Shown piece after piece: positions 51,409 through 59,423 of a stretch of 64,000 nucleotides of DNA. The notes beneath the pieces are model-generated. The model saw nothing but the letters and a program-made list of their open reading frames with translations, was not told the DNA's origin and did no database searches. Position 1 is the stretch's first letter, and each line of letters begins with the position of its first letter. Origin of the DNA: an uncultured Oscillospiraceae bacterium (lineage in GTDB: Bacteria > Bacillota > Clostridia > Oscillospirales > Acutalibacteraceae); assembly GCA_900539165.1 (NCBI GenBank), contig UQAZ01000009.1, positions 21,191 through 85,190 on the forward strand, read 5' to 3'. Both the position numbers and the translations under genes were made by a program.

Positions 51409-52325
51409 TAGAAATTATATCGCCGGGTATGCTCTCAACCGTCCAAGACTTAGGCAGATTCGGAGTAATGAAAAACGGCTTTACTCAAAGCGGCGTAATG
51501 GACGCCTATTCGACAAAAATTGCAAACAAACTTTGTAAAAACGATATTAACGCACCTGTTATCGAAATGACGATGCTCGGAATAACCGCCAAATTTACGG
51601 GCGAGCATATTTTTGCGATTTCGGGCGGAATTTTTGATATTTCATTAAACGGTAATCCTATCAGAACAAACAAAGCATACGTTGCAAAAGACGGTGATGT
51701 GTTAAGCATTAAGGGCGCCAAGCAGGGATTAAGATGTTATCTTGCCGTTGCGGGCGGTTTTGATGTTCCTTTGTTTATGGGCAGTGCCTCAACAAATCTC
51801 AAAATAAATGTCGGCGGTTTTAACGGAAGAAAGCTTAAAGCGGGCGACATTCTTAAAATCGGCAAGGCTGATAAAATTAAAAATATAGAAAAGCGTGAGC
51901 TTCCGGAAAATACCTATAACAATACCGTAAGAGTAAGGGTGGTATTAGGTCCGCAGGACGATATGTTTTGTGAAAACGATTTGATGTTGTTTTCAAAACA
52001 GCAATACACCGTCACCTCCGACCTCGACAGAATGGGAATCAGGCTTTGGGGTATTGCCTTGCGTGGAAAGGAAAAATTGGAAATTATTTCCGACGCAATC
52101 ACCTTTGGCTCGATACAGATTACAAATTCGGGAATGCCGATTATACTTATGGCAGACCATCAAACAACAGGCGGCTATGCAAAAATAGCGACAGTAATAA
52201 GCGCCGATTTGCCAAAGCTTGCTCAGGTTAAGCCGAACGATAAAATCAGCTTTGAAATTATCGATATTGATACTGCCGAAAAAATAGCGATTAAACAGAA
52301 AAAATATATAGATAAATTATTTTAG
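51405..52325 (+). CDS. pxpC: 5-oxoprolinase subunit PxpC (KipA family)
   Basis: This 306-residue protein matches PxpC/KipA. The N-terminus IEIISPGMLSTVQDLGRFG and the middle GLRCYLAVAGGFDVP are family signatures; SDLDRMGIRLWG near 206 and GSIQITNSGMPIILMADHQTTGGY near 230 are the C-terminal ones. It forms the PxpB-PxpC part of 5-oxoprolinase. The ATGA overlap with pxpB shows coupled translation. Confidence 0.92.
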   Translation: MIEIISPGMLSTVQDLGRFGVMKNGFTQSGVMDAYSTKIANKLCKNDINAPVIEMTMLGITAKFTGEHIFAISGGIFDISLNGNPIRTNKAYVAKDGDVLSIKGAKQGLRCYLAVAGGFDVPLFMGSASTNLKINVGGFNGRKLKAGDILKIGKADKIKNIEKRELPENTYNNTVRVRVVLGPQDDMFCENDLMLFSKQQYTVTSDLDRMGIRLWGIALRGKEKLEIISDAITFGSIQITNSGMPIILMADHQTTGGYAKIATVISADLPKLAQVKPNDKISFEIIDIDTAEKIAIKQKKYIDKLF

Positions 52326-52333
52326 GAGTGGCT

Positions 52334-53119
52334 ATGGACTATTCAAATATGTCGCCTCAAGAGGTTAAAAAGCTCATCAGAACGGGCGAAATAGATTATC
52401 AGACATCGGGTATGTGCAACGGCTACGCACAGGCTAATCTTTGCATTTTGCCAAAGGATTATGCGTTTGATTTTTTACTGTTTTGCACAAGAAATCCAAA
52501 GCCTTGCCCGATTTTAGAGGTTGGCGATGTCGGCTCAAAGCAGTTCAAAATAATGGCGAGCGAGGGCGATGTCTGCAAGGATTTTCCGAAATACAGAATT
52601 TGGAGAAACGGTGTGCTTGAAAAAGAGGTCACGGACATAACGGACTATTGGCAGGACGATTTCGTGTATTTTCTCATAGGCTGTTCCTTTAGTTTTGAAA
52701 GTGAACTTTTGGAGGCTGATATTCCGGTAAGACACATTGAGGAAAACAAAAATGTGCCTATGTTTAATACGAATATCGAGCTTCAGCCGTCGGGTAAATT
52801 CCACGGTAATATGGTCGTATCAATGCGACCTATTCCGAATGATTTGGTGGTTAAAGCGGTTAATGTTACCGCCGCTATGCCGAGAGTTCACGGAGCGCCG
52901 ATACAAATAGGAAACCCTAAGGCGATAGGAATAAAGGATGTTACAAAGCCGGACTACGGTGACAGCGTAACAATTAATGAGGGAGAAGTGCCGGTATTTT
53001 GGGCTTGCGGCGTTACTCCGCAAAATGCAGTAATGCAGACAAAGCCGGAAATTGCCATAACACATTCGCCCGGACATATGTTTATAACCGATGTAAAAAA
53101 TATCGACTTAAAGTATTAG
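52334..53119 (+). CDS. D-glutamate cyclase family protein (DUF1445/UPF0317)
   Basis: This 261-residue protein belongs to the DUF1445 family (B. subtilis YcsI; N-terminal half of vertebrate D-glutamate cyclase). Marks include YQTSGMCNGYAQANLCILP near 19, FLIGCSFSFESELLEADIPVRH near 113, RPIPNDLVVKAVNVTAAMPR near 158 and FWACGVTPQNA near 220. The ATG at 52334 with AGGAG 6 bp before it is preferred over the GTG at 52328. Lying between pxpC and pxpA and in the same operon as the DUF4392 protein, it probably makes or handles 5-oxoproline from glutamate. Confidence 0.88.
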   Translation: MDYSNMSPQEVKKLIRTGEIDYQTSGMCNGYAQANLCILPKDYAFDFLLFCTRNPKPCPILEVGDVGSKQFKIMASEGDVCKDFPKYRIWRNGVLEKEVTDITDYWQDDFVYFLIGCSFSFESELLEADIPVRHIEENKNVPMFNTNIELQPSGKFHGNMVVSMRPIPNDLVVKAVNVTAAMPRVHGAPIQIGNPKAIGIKDVTKPDYGDSVTINEGEVPVFWACGVTPQNAVMQTKPEIAITHSPGHMFITDVKNIDLKY

Positions 53120-53127
53120 GTGATAAT

Positions 53128-53880
53128 ATGTATAAAATTAATTTGAATTGTGATTTGGGCGAGGGCGCAGCTTTTGACGAAAAAATCATTCCGCTGATTA
53201 ACAGCGCAAATATAGCTTGCGGTTTTCACGCAGGCAATCGGGATATGATGCAGGCTACGGTTAAACTGTGCATAGATAACAAGGTCGGAATCGGCGCACA
53301 TCCGGGTTATCCCGACAAGGAAAATTTCGGCAGAACAAATCTTGATGTAACGCCTAAGCAGGTTTATGATTACACATTGGCTCAATTAGAGGCTTTGGGC
53401 GGAATTGTCGCAGGTAAGGACAAAATAGTTCATATTAAACCGCACGGCGCAATGTATAACCAAGCCGCTAAAAACAAAGACCTTGCAGATGCGATTGTCG
53501 ATGCAATTATTGACTACAACAAAGATTTAATTTTGTTGGCTCTTTCAGGCTCTCAAATGATTGACTCGGCAAGAGCAAAGGGTGTAAAATATGCAAGCGA
53601 GGTTTTCGCCGACAGAGCATACGAGGCTGACGGCTCGCTGAGAGCGAGGTCACTTGAAAACTCGATGATAACGGATGAGGACTTGGCTGTTGAAAGAGTA
53701 ATCAAAATGGTGAAAACCGGAAAGGTTACAGCTTATACGGGCGAAGAAATCGACATTGAGGCTCACTCGGTTTGTGTTCACGGCGACAGCGAAAAAGCGT
53801 TTGTATTCGTCCAAAAGCTAAATGAGGCTTTCAGTAAAAACGGTATAGAAACAGTAGGTTTAATCGAGGCGATAAAATAA
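53128..53880 (+). CDS. pxpA: 5-oxoprolinase subunit PxpA (LamB/YcsF family)
   Basis: This 250-residue protein is the LamB/YcsF-type PxpA, with INLNCDLGEGAAFDEKIIP at the N-terminus, IACGFHAGNRD near 35 and KPHGAMYNQAA near 107. It completes the 5-oxoprolinase. The start is set by the signature and GGTGAT upstream; longer frames run back into the preceding gene. Its stop overlaps the alr start by one base. Confidence 0.94.
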   Translation: MYKINLNCDLGEGAAFDEKIIPLINSANIACGFHAGNRDMMQATVKLCIDNKVGIGAHPGYPDKENFGRTNLDVTPKQVYDYTLAQLEALGGIVAGKDKIVHIKPHGAMYNQAAKNKDLADAIVDAIIDYNKDLILLALSGSQMIDSARAKGVKYASEVFADRAYEADGSLRARSLENSMITDEDLAVERVIKMVKTGKVTAYTGEEIDIEAHSVCVHGDSEKAFVFVQKLNEAFSKNGIETVGLIEAIK

Positions 53881-55025
53881 TGAACCACCGTACTTATTTG
53901 GAAATTGATTTGAACAAATTGGAGCATAATTTTAACTGCGTACGCAACAAATTGCCCGACGATGTTAAGATACTCGGCGTAATCAAAGCAAACGCATACG
54001 GTCACGGAGCTGTTGAGATAGGTGAATTTCTTGACGACAAGTGTGACTTTTTCGGAGTTGCGTGTATCGAAGAGGCAGTTGAACTGAAAAAAGCAGGAAT
54101 CAAAACACCGATACTTATTTTGGGCAGAGTTTTTCCTTTTGATATTGAAACTGCCGTTAAATATGATGTGAGAATTCCGATTTTTTCATACGAGGACGCA
54201 GTTGCTCTTTCAAACGAGGCGGTTAAGCAGGGAAAAAATGTGCCGTTTCATTTTTGCATTGATACCGGAATGAGCAGAATAGGCTTTCAGGTCAACGAGG
54301 AAAGTGCCGATATTTGCAAAAGCATAACCGAACTGCCGAATATATTTGCCGAGGGTCTGTTTTCCCACTTTGCGACTGCCGACGAAAAAGATTTGTCCAA
54401 GACTGTCGAACAAAGAAATCAGTATAAGAAATTTTGCAAAATGCTAAGCGACAGAAAAATTGAAATTCCTATAAAGCACCTTAATAACAGCGCAGGAATT
54501 ATGAATTTTGACGAGCATTTTGATATGTGCAGAATGGGAATTATCACATACGGCCTTTATCCGTCCGACGAAGTTGACAAGGGTATACTTGACCTTGAGC
54601 CGATAATGAGCTGGCACACAAAAATTGCGTATATTAAAGACCTTGAGCCGAATCGAGAAATATCCTACGGCGGTACATTCAAAACCGACAGAGTAACTAA
54701 GGTTGCCACCGTTCCTGTCGGATACGCAGACGGCTTTCCCAGGTGCTTGTCAAATAAAGGCAAGGTCATTATAAACGGCAAATATGCAAAAATACTCGGC
54801 AGAGTTTGTATGGACCAATTTATGGTTGATGTCAGCGATATTGAATGTAATGTAAATGATGAGGTTGTTTTGTTCGGCACGCAAAAAAATGCTCATATCT
54901 CTTTGGAAGAACTCTCAAACAGCGCATATTCATTTAATTACGAGTTGCCTTGCAGAATACCTCTGCGTGTAAATAGGGTTTATGTTTATAACGGTCAAAC
55001 AGTTAAGGATGTCGGCCTTGTATAA
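53880..55025 (+). CDS. alr: Alanine racemase (fold-type III)
   Basis: This 381-residue PLP enzyme has the lysine motif VIKANAYGHGAVE near residue 38, HFCIDTGMSRIGF near 122, the catalytic tyrosine in ISYGGTFKT near 262 and VCMDQFMVDV near 309. It should racemise L- and D-alanine for peptidoglycan or catabolism. As the last gene in a D-Glu/5-oxoproline operon it supplies or removes D-Ala for the D-amino acid aminotransferase. A different racemase specificity cannot be excluded. Confidence 0.92.
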   Translation: MNHRTYLEIDLNKLEHNFNCVRNKLPDDVKILGVIKANAYGHGAVEIGEFLDDKCDFFGVACIEEAVELKKAGIKTPILILGRVFPFDIETAVKYDVRIPIFSYEDAVALSNEAVKQGKNVPFHFCIDTGMSRIGFQVNEESADICKSITELPNIFAEGLFSHFATADEKDLSKTVEQRNQYKKFCKMLSDRKIEIPIKHLNNSAGIMNFDEHFDMCRMGIITYGLYPSDEVDKGILDLEPIMSWHTKIAYIKDLEPNREISYGGTFKTDRVTKVATVPVGYADGFPRCLSNKGKVIINGKYAKILGRVCMDQFMVDVSDIECNVNDEVVLFGTQKNAHISLEELSNSAYSFNYELPCRIPLRVNRVYVYNGQTVKDVGLV

Positions 55026-55169
55026 AATGTTTTAATATAATTTTAAGCAAAGAAACCCGGTAAGTAATAAACGGCTTATTTTAATGTTATCATTGATTGT
55101 TGAAATAAAAACGCCTATATGTTACTATAAAAATAAAAAGACATAAACCTCTTGACTGCAGGAGCAATT

Positions 55170-55541
55170 ATGAAAAGAAATAATGAAATAAGATTTATTT
55201 TCAAATTGATAATTTTGCTTGCTTCGTTTGCCAATTCACCGCTTTTGGGTTTTGTAAGTTTGATGTTGCTCAACGGAACGGGCTTGTTCAAAGATGTAAA
55301 TTCGTCAATAGGTCAGGCACTTATGATGGGCTTTTTGCCGACAGTCAATATAATTGAGGCAATTTTGGCTCTGTTTTTCTGCCCTGTTGAGAACAGCGAA
55401 AATAAAATCAAGCAAAAACTCGGCAGGCATTTCAATTTATCTGTTCTCAGCGGAATAATGACAACATTTAATCTTATTAATTTTGGACTTTGGGTAGTAA
55501 TGACCATAGGAATTATAAAGCTTTTTGATGATTTCGGTTAA
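55170..55541 (+). CDS. Small multispanning membrane protein, unknown
   Basis: I do not recognise this 123-residue protein. It has three or four hydrophobic segments (about 9-30, 43-66 and 85-118) and basic loops, so it is an inner-membrane protein. The ATG at 55170 with CAGGAG upstream is preferred to the TTG at 55152. A stretch of 144 bp with no gene separates it from alr. A bidirectional terminator follows. Confidence 0.6.
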   Translation: MKRNNEIRFIFKLIILLASFANSPLLGFVSLMLLNGTGLFKDVNSSIGQALMMGFLPTVNIIEAILALFFCPVENSENKIKQKLGRHFNLSVLSGIMTTFNLINFGLWVVMTIGIIKLFDDFG

Positions 55542-55590
55542 TCAAAGCTGTTTTGTAAAAAATCAATTTCATTTTTTGAAGCATAACGAA

Positions 55591-55626
55591 AAAGGGCTTG
55601 AAGTAAAACACTTCAAGTCCTTTGAT
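55591..55626. terminator. Terminator between convergent genes
   Basis: AAAGGGCTTGAAG pairs with CTTCAAGTCCTTT (13 bp, one wobble) around TAAAACA. I see no gene in the 186 bp between it and the ATPase stop. Confidence 0.82.
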
Positions 55627-55812
55627 TTGGTACAGTCAAAACTATAAATATTTGAAAAAATCAAAAATCTCTCGGAATATTATTCTTGCTTAGAACCGCA
55701 AATTCGTATGAAAAATTGCAAACCTTATACCGAGGTGTCGAAAAAAACTCTAAATCCGCATTGTTATTCAAATTACCATTAAATAATAATTTGTCTCCGA
55801 ATAAAACAGGAT

Positions 55813-57888
55813 TTACATCAGTTTTGTCATACTCTTTAATGTAAAAGCAAGAGTAGAAGCATTGTGCAAAAAAGCCGAGGTTGTCGGAGGAATTATTCCA
55901 ACAACGCCAAGCACAATTAATGCAGTGTTAAACGATATAATAGAACGATAATTCGACCTGATTCTTGCCATCAAAAGATTGCTTATTTCTTTAAGTGTTA
56001 CAAGAGAATTCAAATCATCACTTGAAACGGTTATATCCGCAATTTCTCTTGCTATTGCGGCACCTGAACTTATTGCTATTCCGACATCTGCTTTACTCAA
56101 TGCAGGAGAATCATTTATGCCGTCGCCCACCATAATAACAGAATTGCCGTCAGCTTGCATTTTTTCAATAAACATAGCTTTGTCCTCGGGCATAACTTCC
56201 GCATGGTATTCATCGATTCCCAATTTTTCTGCAACAGCCTTTGCCGTGCGGTCACTGTCACCGGTCATCATAACAATTTTATCTATGCCGTTTGCCCTCA
56301 AATCGTCAAGCGTTTGCTTAACATTATCTTTTATAGGGTCCTCAATGCAAATCACGGCAACAAGTGTGCGGTTGATTGCCATATAAAGGTGTGAATATTC
56401 GTTTGGTATTGTATTGAATTTGTCTTGTTCATCTTGCGGCACGGTGCAGTTTTCGTCCTCAAAAACGAAATGATAACTGCCTATAACAACCTTTTCGTCG
56501 CCGACAAGGCTCGAAATTCCATGAGCTACAATATATTCAACCTTTGAATGCTGTTCTTCGTGGTCAAGACCTCTCGCCTTAGCTTCGTTAACAACGGCAT
56601 TTGCAACCGAGTGTGGGAAGTGTTCCTCAAGGCAAGCTGCAAGTCTGAGCATTTCAGCCTTGTCATTGTTGCCGAATGTGATAATATCTGCAACTTTCGG
56701 GTGTGCGTTTGTCAGCGTTCCGGTTTTGTCAAAGACAATAACATTTGCCTTTGAGAGCGCTTCAAGGTATTTTCCGCCTTTAACGGTTGCGTTATAATTA
56801 CTGCATTCGTTGATAGCAGACAAAACCGCAACGGGCATTGTAAGCTTTAATGCACAGGAATAATCCACCATAAGAATAGACAACGCCCTTGTTACATTTC
56901 GTGTAATTGCATATGTAAATATCGTGCCGAACAAACTAAACGGTACAAGCCTGTCCGCAAGGTTTGATGCTTTGCTTTCAAGTGATGATTTCAGTTTTTC
57001 CGAATCTTCAATCATTTTTACAATTCTGTCGTATTTGCCCTGACCGTTAATCTGCGTAACTTTTATAATACACTCGCCGCTTTCAACAACCGTGCCGGCA
57101 TACACACGAGAACCCACCGTTTTATTCACGGCAACACTTTCGCCCGTAATAGCTGATTGATTAACCGTTACACCGCCGTCGATAACCTCACCGTCAAGCG
57201 GTATCATATTGCTTGTGCGCAGAACAATTTTGTCGCCTACATTAACCTTGTTTGTAGGAACTAAAACCTCTTCATCATTTTTATTCTTTAACCACACTTT
57301 TTCAATTCCGAGCGACATTGTATTTGCAAGGTCATTGACAGATTTTTTGTGGGTCCACTCTTCAAGAATTTCACCGATTTTGAGTAAAAACATAACGCTT
57401 GAAGCCGTTTCAAAATCACCTCTTATAAGCGAAACCGTAATTGCAACAGCATCAAGAACCGAAACACTCAGCTGTCCTTTGGCAAGCGACTTCAATGCTT
57501 TTAATATATATTTTATAGATTTAATATAAGCAAGTGCAATTCTTAAATATAAAGGATAAAATATTTTTCTGAAATAGCGCAAAGTGATTGTCATAATAAG
57601 CTTTTCTTCATATTCACGCTGAACAAGCCTTGCTGTGCCGACAATTTCAATGTTTTTCACTTCATCATTTTCAAAGCTGAAGTGAGCAAGAATTTCAATC
57701 AGTTCGCTCCTGTCAAAAGAATAATAAATAATCAAGTCGCCGGTTCTTTCATAAACTGTAACATCATCAATTCCGCTGATTGATTTCAAGTAAGCATCTG
57801 CCTTATCCGCTTCTTCAATTGTCATATTTTCTTTGCAAAAATGCACTCTCATTCTGTTTTTTGTTTCGTGCAAGATTTGACATTTCAT
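55813..57888 (-). CDS. P1B-6-type heavy-metal ATPase (FezB-like)
   Basis: This 691-residue pump has an N-terminal HMA-like domain and membrane helices. The actuator has TGES near residue 254, the phosphorylation site DKTGT lies near 386 and the hinge GDGINDSP near 588. The metal-binding membrane motif is SCA (YSCALKL near 343), not CPC, SPC or TPC. SCA defines the P1B-6 group, whose member FezB loads iron into ferrosome organelles. The C-terminal helices end at KSMTKLM with no metal-binding tail. Upstream on the same strand lies a small GxxxG protein. Iron is the best guess, though Mn or another metal cannot be excluded. Confidence 0.84.
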   Translation of the reverse strand: MKCQILHETKNRMRVHFCKENMTIEEADKADAYLKSISGIDDVTVYERTGDLIIYYSFDRSELIEILAHFSFENDEVKNIEIVGTARLVQREYEEKLIMTITLRYFRKIFYPLYLRIALAYIKSIKYILKALKSLAKGQLSVSVLDAVAITVSLIRGDFETASSVMFLLKIGEILEEWTHKKSVNDLANTMSLGIEKVWLKNKNDEEVLVPTNKVNVGDKIVLRTSNMIPLDGEVIDGGVTVNQSAITGESVAVNKTVGSRVYAGTVVESGECIIKVTQINGQGKYDRIVKMIEDSEKLKSSLESKASNLADRLVPFSLFGTIFTYAITRNVTRALSILMVDYSCALKLTMPVAVLSAINECSNYNATVKGGKYLEALSKANVIVFDKTGTLTNAHPKVADIITFGNNDKAEMLRLAACLEEHFPHSVANAVVNEAKARGLDHEEQHSKVEYIVAHGISSLVGDEKVVIGSYHFVFEDENCTVPQDEQDKFNTIPNEYSHLYMAINRTLVAVICIEDPIKDNVKQTLDDLRANGIDKIVMMTGDSDRTAKAVAEKLGIDEYHAEVMPEDKAMFIEKMQADGNSVIMVGDGINDSPALSKADVGIAISSGAAIAREIADITVSSDDLNSLVTLKEISNLLMARIRSNYRSIISFNTALIVLGVVGIIPPTTSAFLHNASTLAFTLKSMTKLM

Positions 57889-57984
57889 AATATTTACCTC
57901 AAATTGCTAAAAGGCTGCCAATTGGGGCACACTGCATAAGGACGTAATTGGTTTAAGCTTTCTGAATTTTGCCCATTGCACTAT

Positions 57985-58021
57985 TAAAAAATCCCGTTAA
58001 TACGCAAGTATTGACGGGGTT
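57985..58021 (-). terminator. Hairpin terminator between the small membrane protein and the ATPase
   Basis: CCCGTTAATAC and GTATTGACGGG form an 11-bp stem with GCAA loop, followed on the minus strand by ATTTTTTAAT. It lies between the two genes, so ATPase expression may depend on read-through or on a promoter I could not find. Another hairpin lies at 58109-58141. I see no other gene in this 336-bp gap. Confidence 0.7.
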
Positions 58022-58224
58022 TTGTTAATGCACACTGAACAAAATCAGTTTGCTTAAACTGCTTTGCACTCAAAAAGCCAAAGAAACAGATGAAAGACAA
58101 GGCATAATTTACAGGGCAGGCTTGCCGCCTTCACTGTAAATTTAACGCAGTATTTCGCTGTTTATTTGATTTTTTGAGCATTTATTCTTTATGTAGTGCG
58201 CCCCTTCGACAGCCTTTTGATAAT

Positions 58225-58500
58225 TTATGCGTTTGCAACAGCTGCGTTTTCAATTACGCTCTGTTCTGCTTTTTCCTGTGCTTCGGCTGCTTTTTTCTCG
58301 TTAATTTCTTTAGCCTCTGCCAAAATATCGTTTGCGTTTTCTTTAACCTCTGTTACTGCTTTCATCACAGAGTCTTTAACTCTCAAACCAAAAGCCGCAG
58401 TGTGAGCATATGCTTTTTTTGCATCCTTGCTTCCCAAAGCCTTAACTCCTGCCGTGCCAAACAGTACGCCGCCTGCAAATGCCGCCAATTCACTAATCAT
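58225..58500 (-). CDS. Small GxxxG/coiled-coil protein (DUF6110-like, possible FezA)
   Basis: This 91-residue protein has a short hydrophobic N-terminus with glycine zipper spacing (AAFAGGVLFGTAGVKALGS, residues 6-24). A conserved-looking KDAKKAYAHTAAFGLRVKD follows, then an Ala/Glu/Lys-rich coiled coil. It matches DUF6110-type proteins found beside P1B ATPases and the described form of FezA, the small partner of FezB in ferrosomes. The start at 58500 has GGAGA upstream. It has its own promoter and a palindrome in the leader. Confidence 0.68.
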   Translation of the reverse strand: MISELAAFAGGVLFGTAGVKALGSKDAKKAYAHTAAFGLRVKDSVMKAVTEVKENANDILAEAKEINEKKAAEAQEKAEQSVIENAAVANA

Positions 58501-58546
58501 AATAAAATCTCCTCTCAATTTCGATTTTGGTTTATTATATTTACAA

Positions 58547-58564
58547 GGTTAGCATTGCCTAACC
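58547..58564 (-). promoter_or_regulatory. GTTAG-N6-CTAAC operator, copy 1
   Basis: The 18-bp palindrome GGTTAG-CATTGC-CTAACC lies just downstream of the start of the small membrane protein transcript. The arms are perfect. A second copy of the same plan is at 59381. The arms resemble half-sites of DtxR/IdeR iron-regulator boxes, but the spacing is wider. Confidence 0.6.
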
Positions 58565-58579
58565 CAATTCTTAATGTTT

Positions 58580-58607
58580 ATTATATTCAAAAAATTATTG
58601 ATGTCAA
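58580..58607 (-). promoter_or_regulatory. Promoter of the FezA-like gene
   Basis: On the minus strand TTGACA (58607-58602) and TATAAT (58585-58580) are spaced 16 bp, both exact consensus. Confidence 0.82.
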
Positions 58608-58677
58608 CAATTTTTGATGCTTTTTGGCAAAAATTCACAAAATATATTATTTTTTTGAAAATTTCAAACTATAACGC

Positions 58678-58730
58678 TTGACAGCGCAATATAACGGTGT
58701 TATACTAAATGCGATATAACAGTGTTATAT
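58678..58730 (+). promoter_or_regulatory. tetR promoter with two TetR-type operators
   Basis: TTGACA (58678-58683) and TATACT (58701-58706) are 17 bp apart. Two operators TATAAC-N3-GTTATA occur at 58690-58704 (between and over the -10) and 58715-58729 (around the transcript start), with centres 25 bp apart. This is the normal design for autorepression. Confidence 0.8.
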
Positions 58731-58741
58731 GAGGTGTAAAA

Positions 58742-59359
58742 ATGTCAAACGAAGAATCGACAACCTTAAAAAATATATTGTCGGCAGGCAAAGCAGAATT
58801 TTTGGAAAAAGACTTTAACTCGGCTTCGCTTCGTAATATTGTAAAAACCGCAGGTGTAACAACAGGTGCATTTTATGGTTATTTTTCAGGTAAGGAAGCG
58901 CTTTTTGCTGCTCTTGTTGAAAAACACGCAAAAGCTATAATGAACATATTTATGTCTGCGCAGGAGGATTTTGAAAAACTGCCTGAAGAAGAAAAAGCAA
59001 ATCATATGGGAGTTGAAAGCCGAACAAGCCTTAGCAAAATTGTTGATTACGTTTACGAACATTTTGACGAGTTTAAGCTGATAATTTGCAAAAGTGAAGG
59101 CACATCATATGAAAATTTTATTCATAATATGGTGGAAATTGAAGTTGAAAAAACCTATCAATTCATAGATGCTTTGCGCTCGCAGGGCAAGGATGTTCCA
59201 AACATAGAAAAAGCGGTTTGCCATATGATTGTCAGCGGTATGTTTTCGGGCATATTTGAGCTTATTGAACACGATATGAAAAAAGAAAACGCTAAAAAAT
59301 ATGTAAGCGAATTCCAGGACTTTTATATCGCAGGTTGGTCAAAAATTTTAGGGCTTTAA
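58742..59359 (+). CDS. TetR-family transcriptional regulator
   Basis: This 205-residue protein has a TetR HTH at residues 10-56 (FNSASLRNIVKTAGVTTGAFYGYF) and a helical ligand domain. AGGTG lies before the start. It probably represses its own promoter through the two palindromes just upstream, and the ABC genes that follow after 64 bp. Ligand is unknown; context suggests iron, heme or a siderophore. Confidence 0.86.
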   Translation: MSNEESTTLKNILSAGKAEFLEKDFNSASLRNIVKTAGVTTGAFYGYFSGKEALFAALVEKHAKAIMNIFMSAQEDFEKLPEEEKANHMGVESRTSLSKIVDYVYEHFDEFKLIICKSEGTSYENFIHNMVEIEVEKTYQFIDALRSQGKDVPNIEKAVCHMIVSGMFSGIFELIEHDMKKENAKKYVSEFQDFYIAGWSKILGL

Positions 59360-59380
59360 GTCCTTTAATTTTTAGACATG

Positions 59381-59398
59381 AGTTAGCAATGACTAACT
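59381..59398 (+). promoter_or_regulatory. GTTAG-N6-CTAAC operator, copy 2
   Basis: The 18-bp palindrome AGTTAG-CAATGA-CTAACT has perfect arms and sits 25 bp before the ABC gene start, in the tetR-ABC gap. It matches copy 1 at 58547 in plan and arm core (GTTAG/CTAAC), so one regulator may control both sides. Confidence 0.6.
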
Positions 59399-59423
59399 GA
59401 ATACTTATATAGGAGGAATTAAA

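Noticed and set aside
50683..52325. Urea amidolyase or acetyl-CoA carboxylase-related carboxyltransferase
   Set aside because: PxpB/PxpC share this fold, but pxpA in the same operon identifies 5-oxoprolinase.
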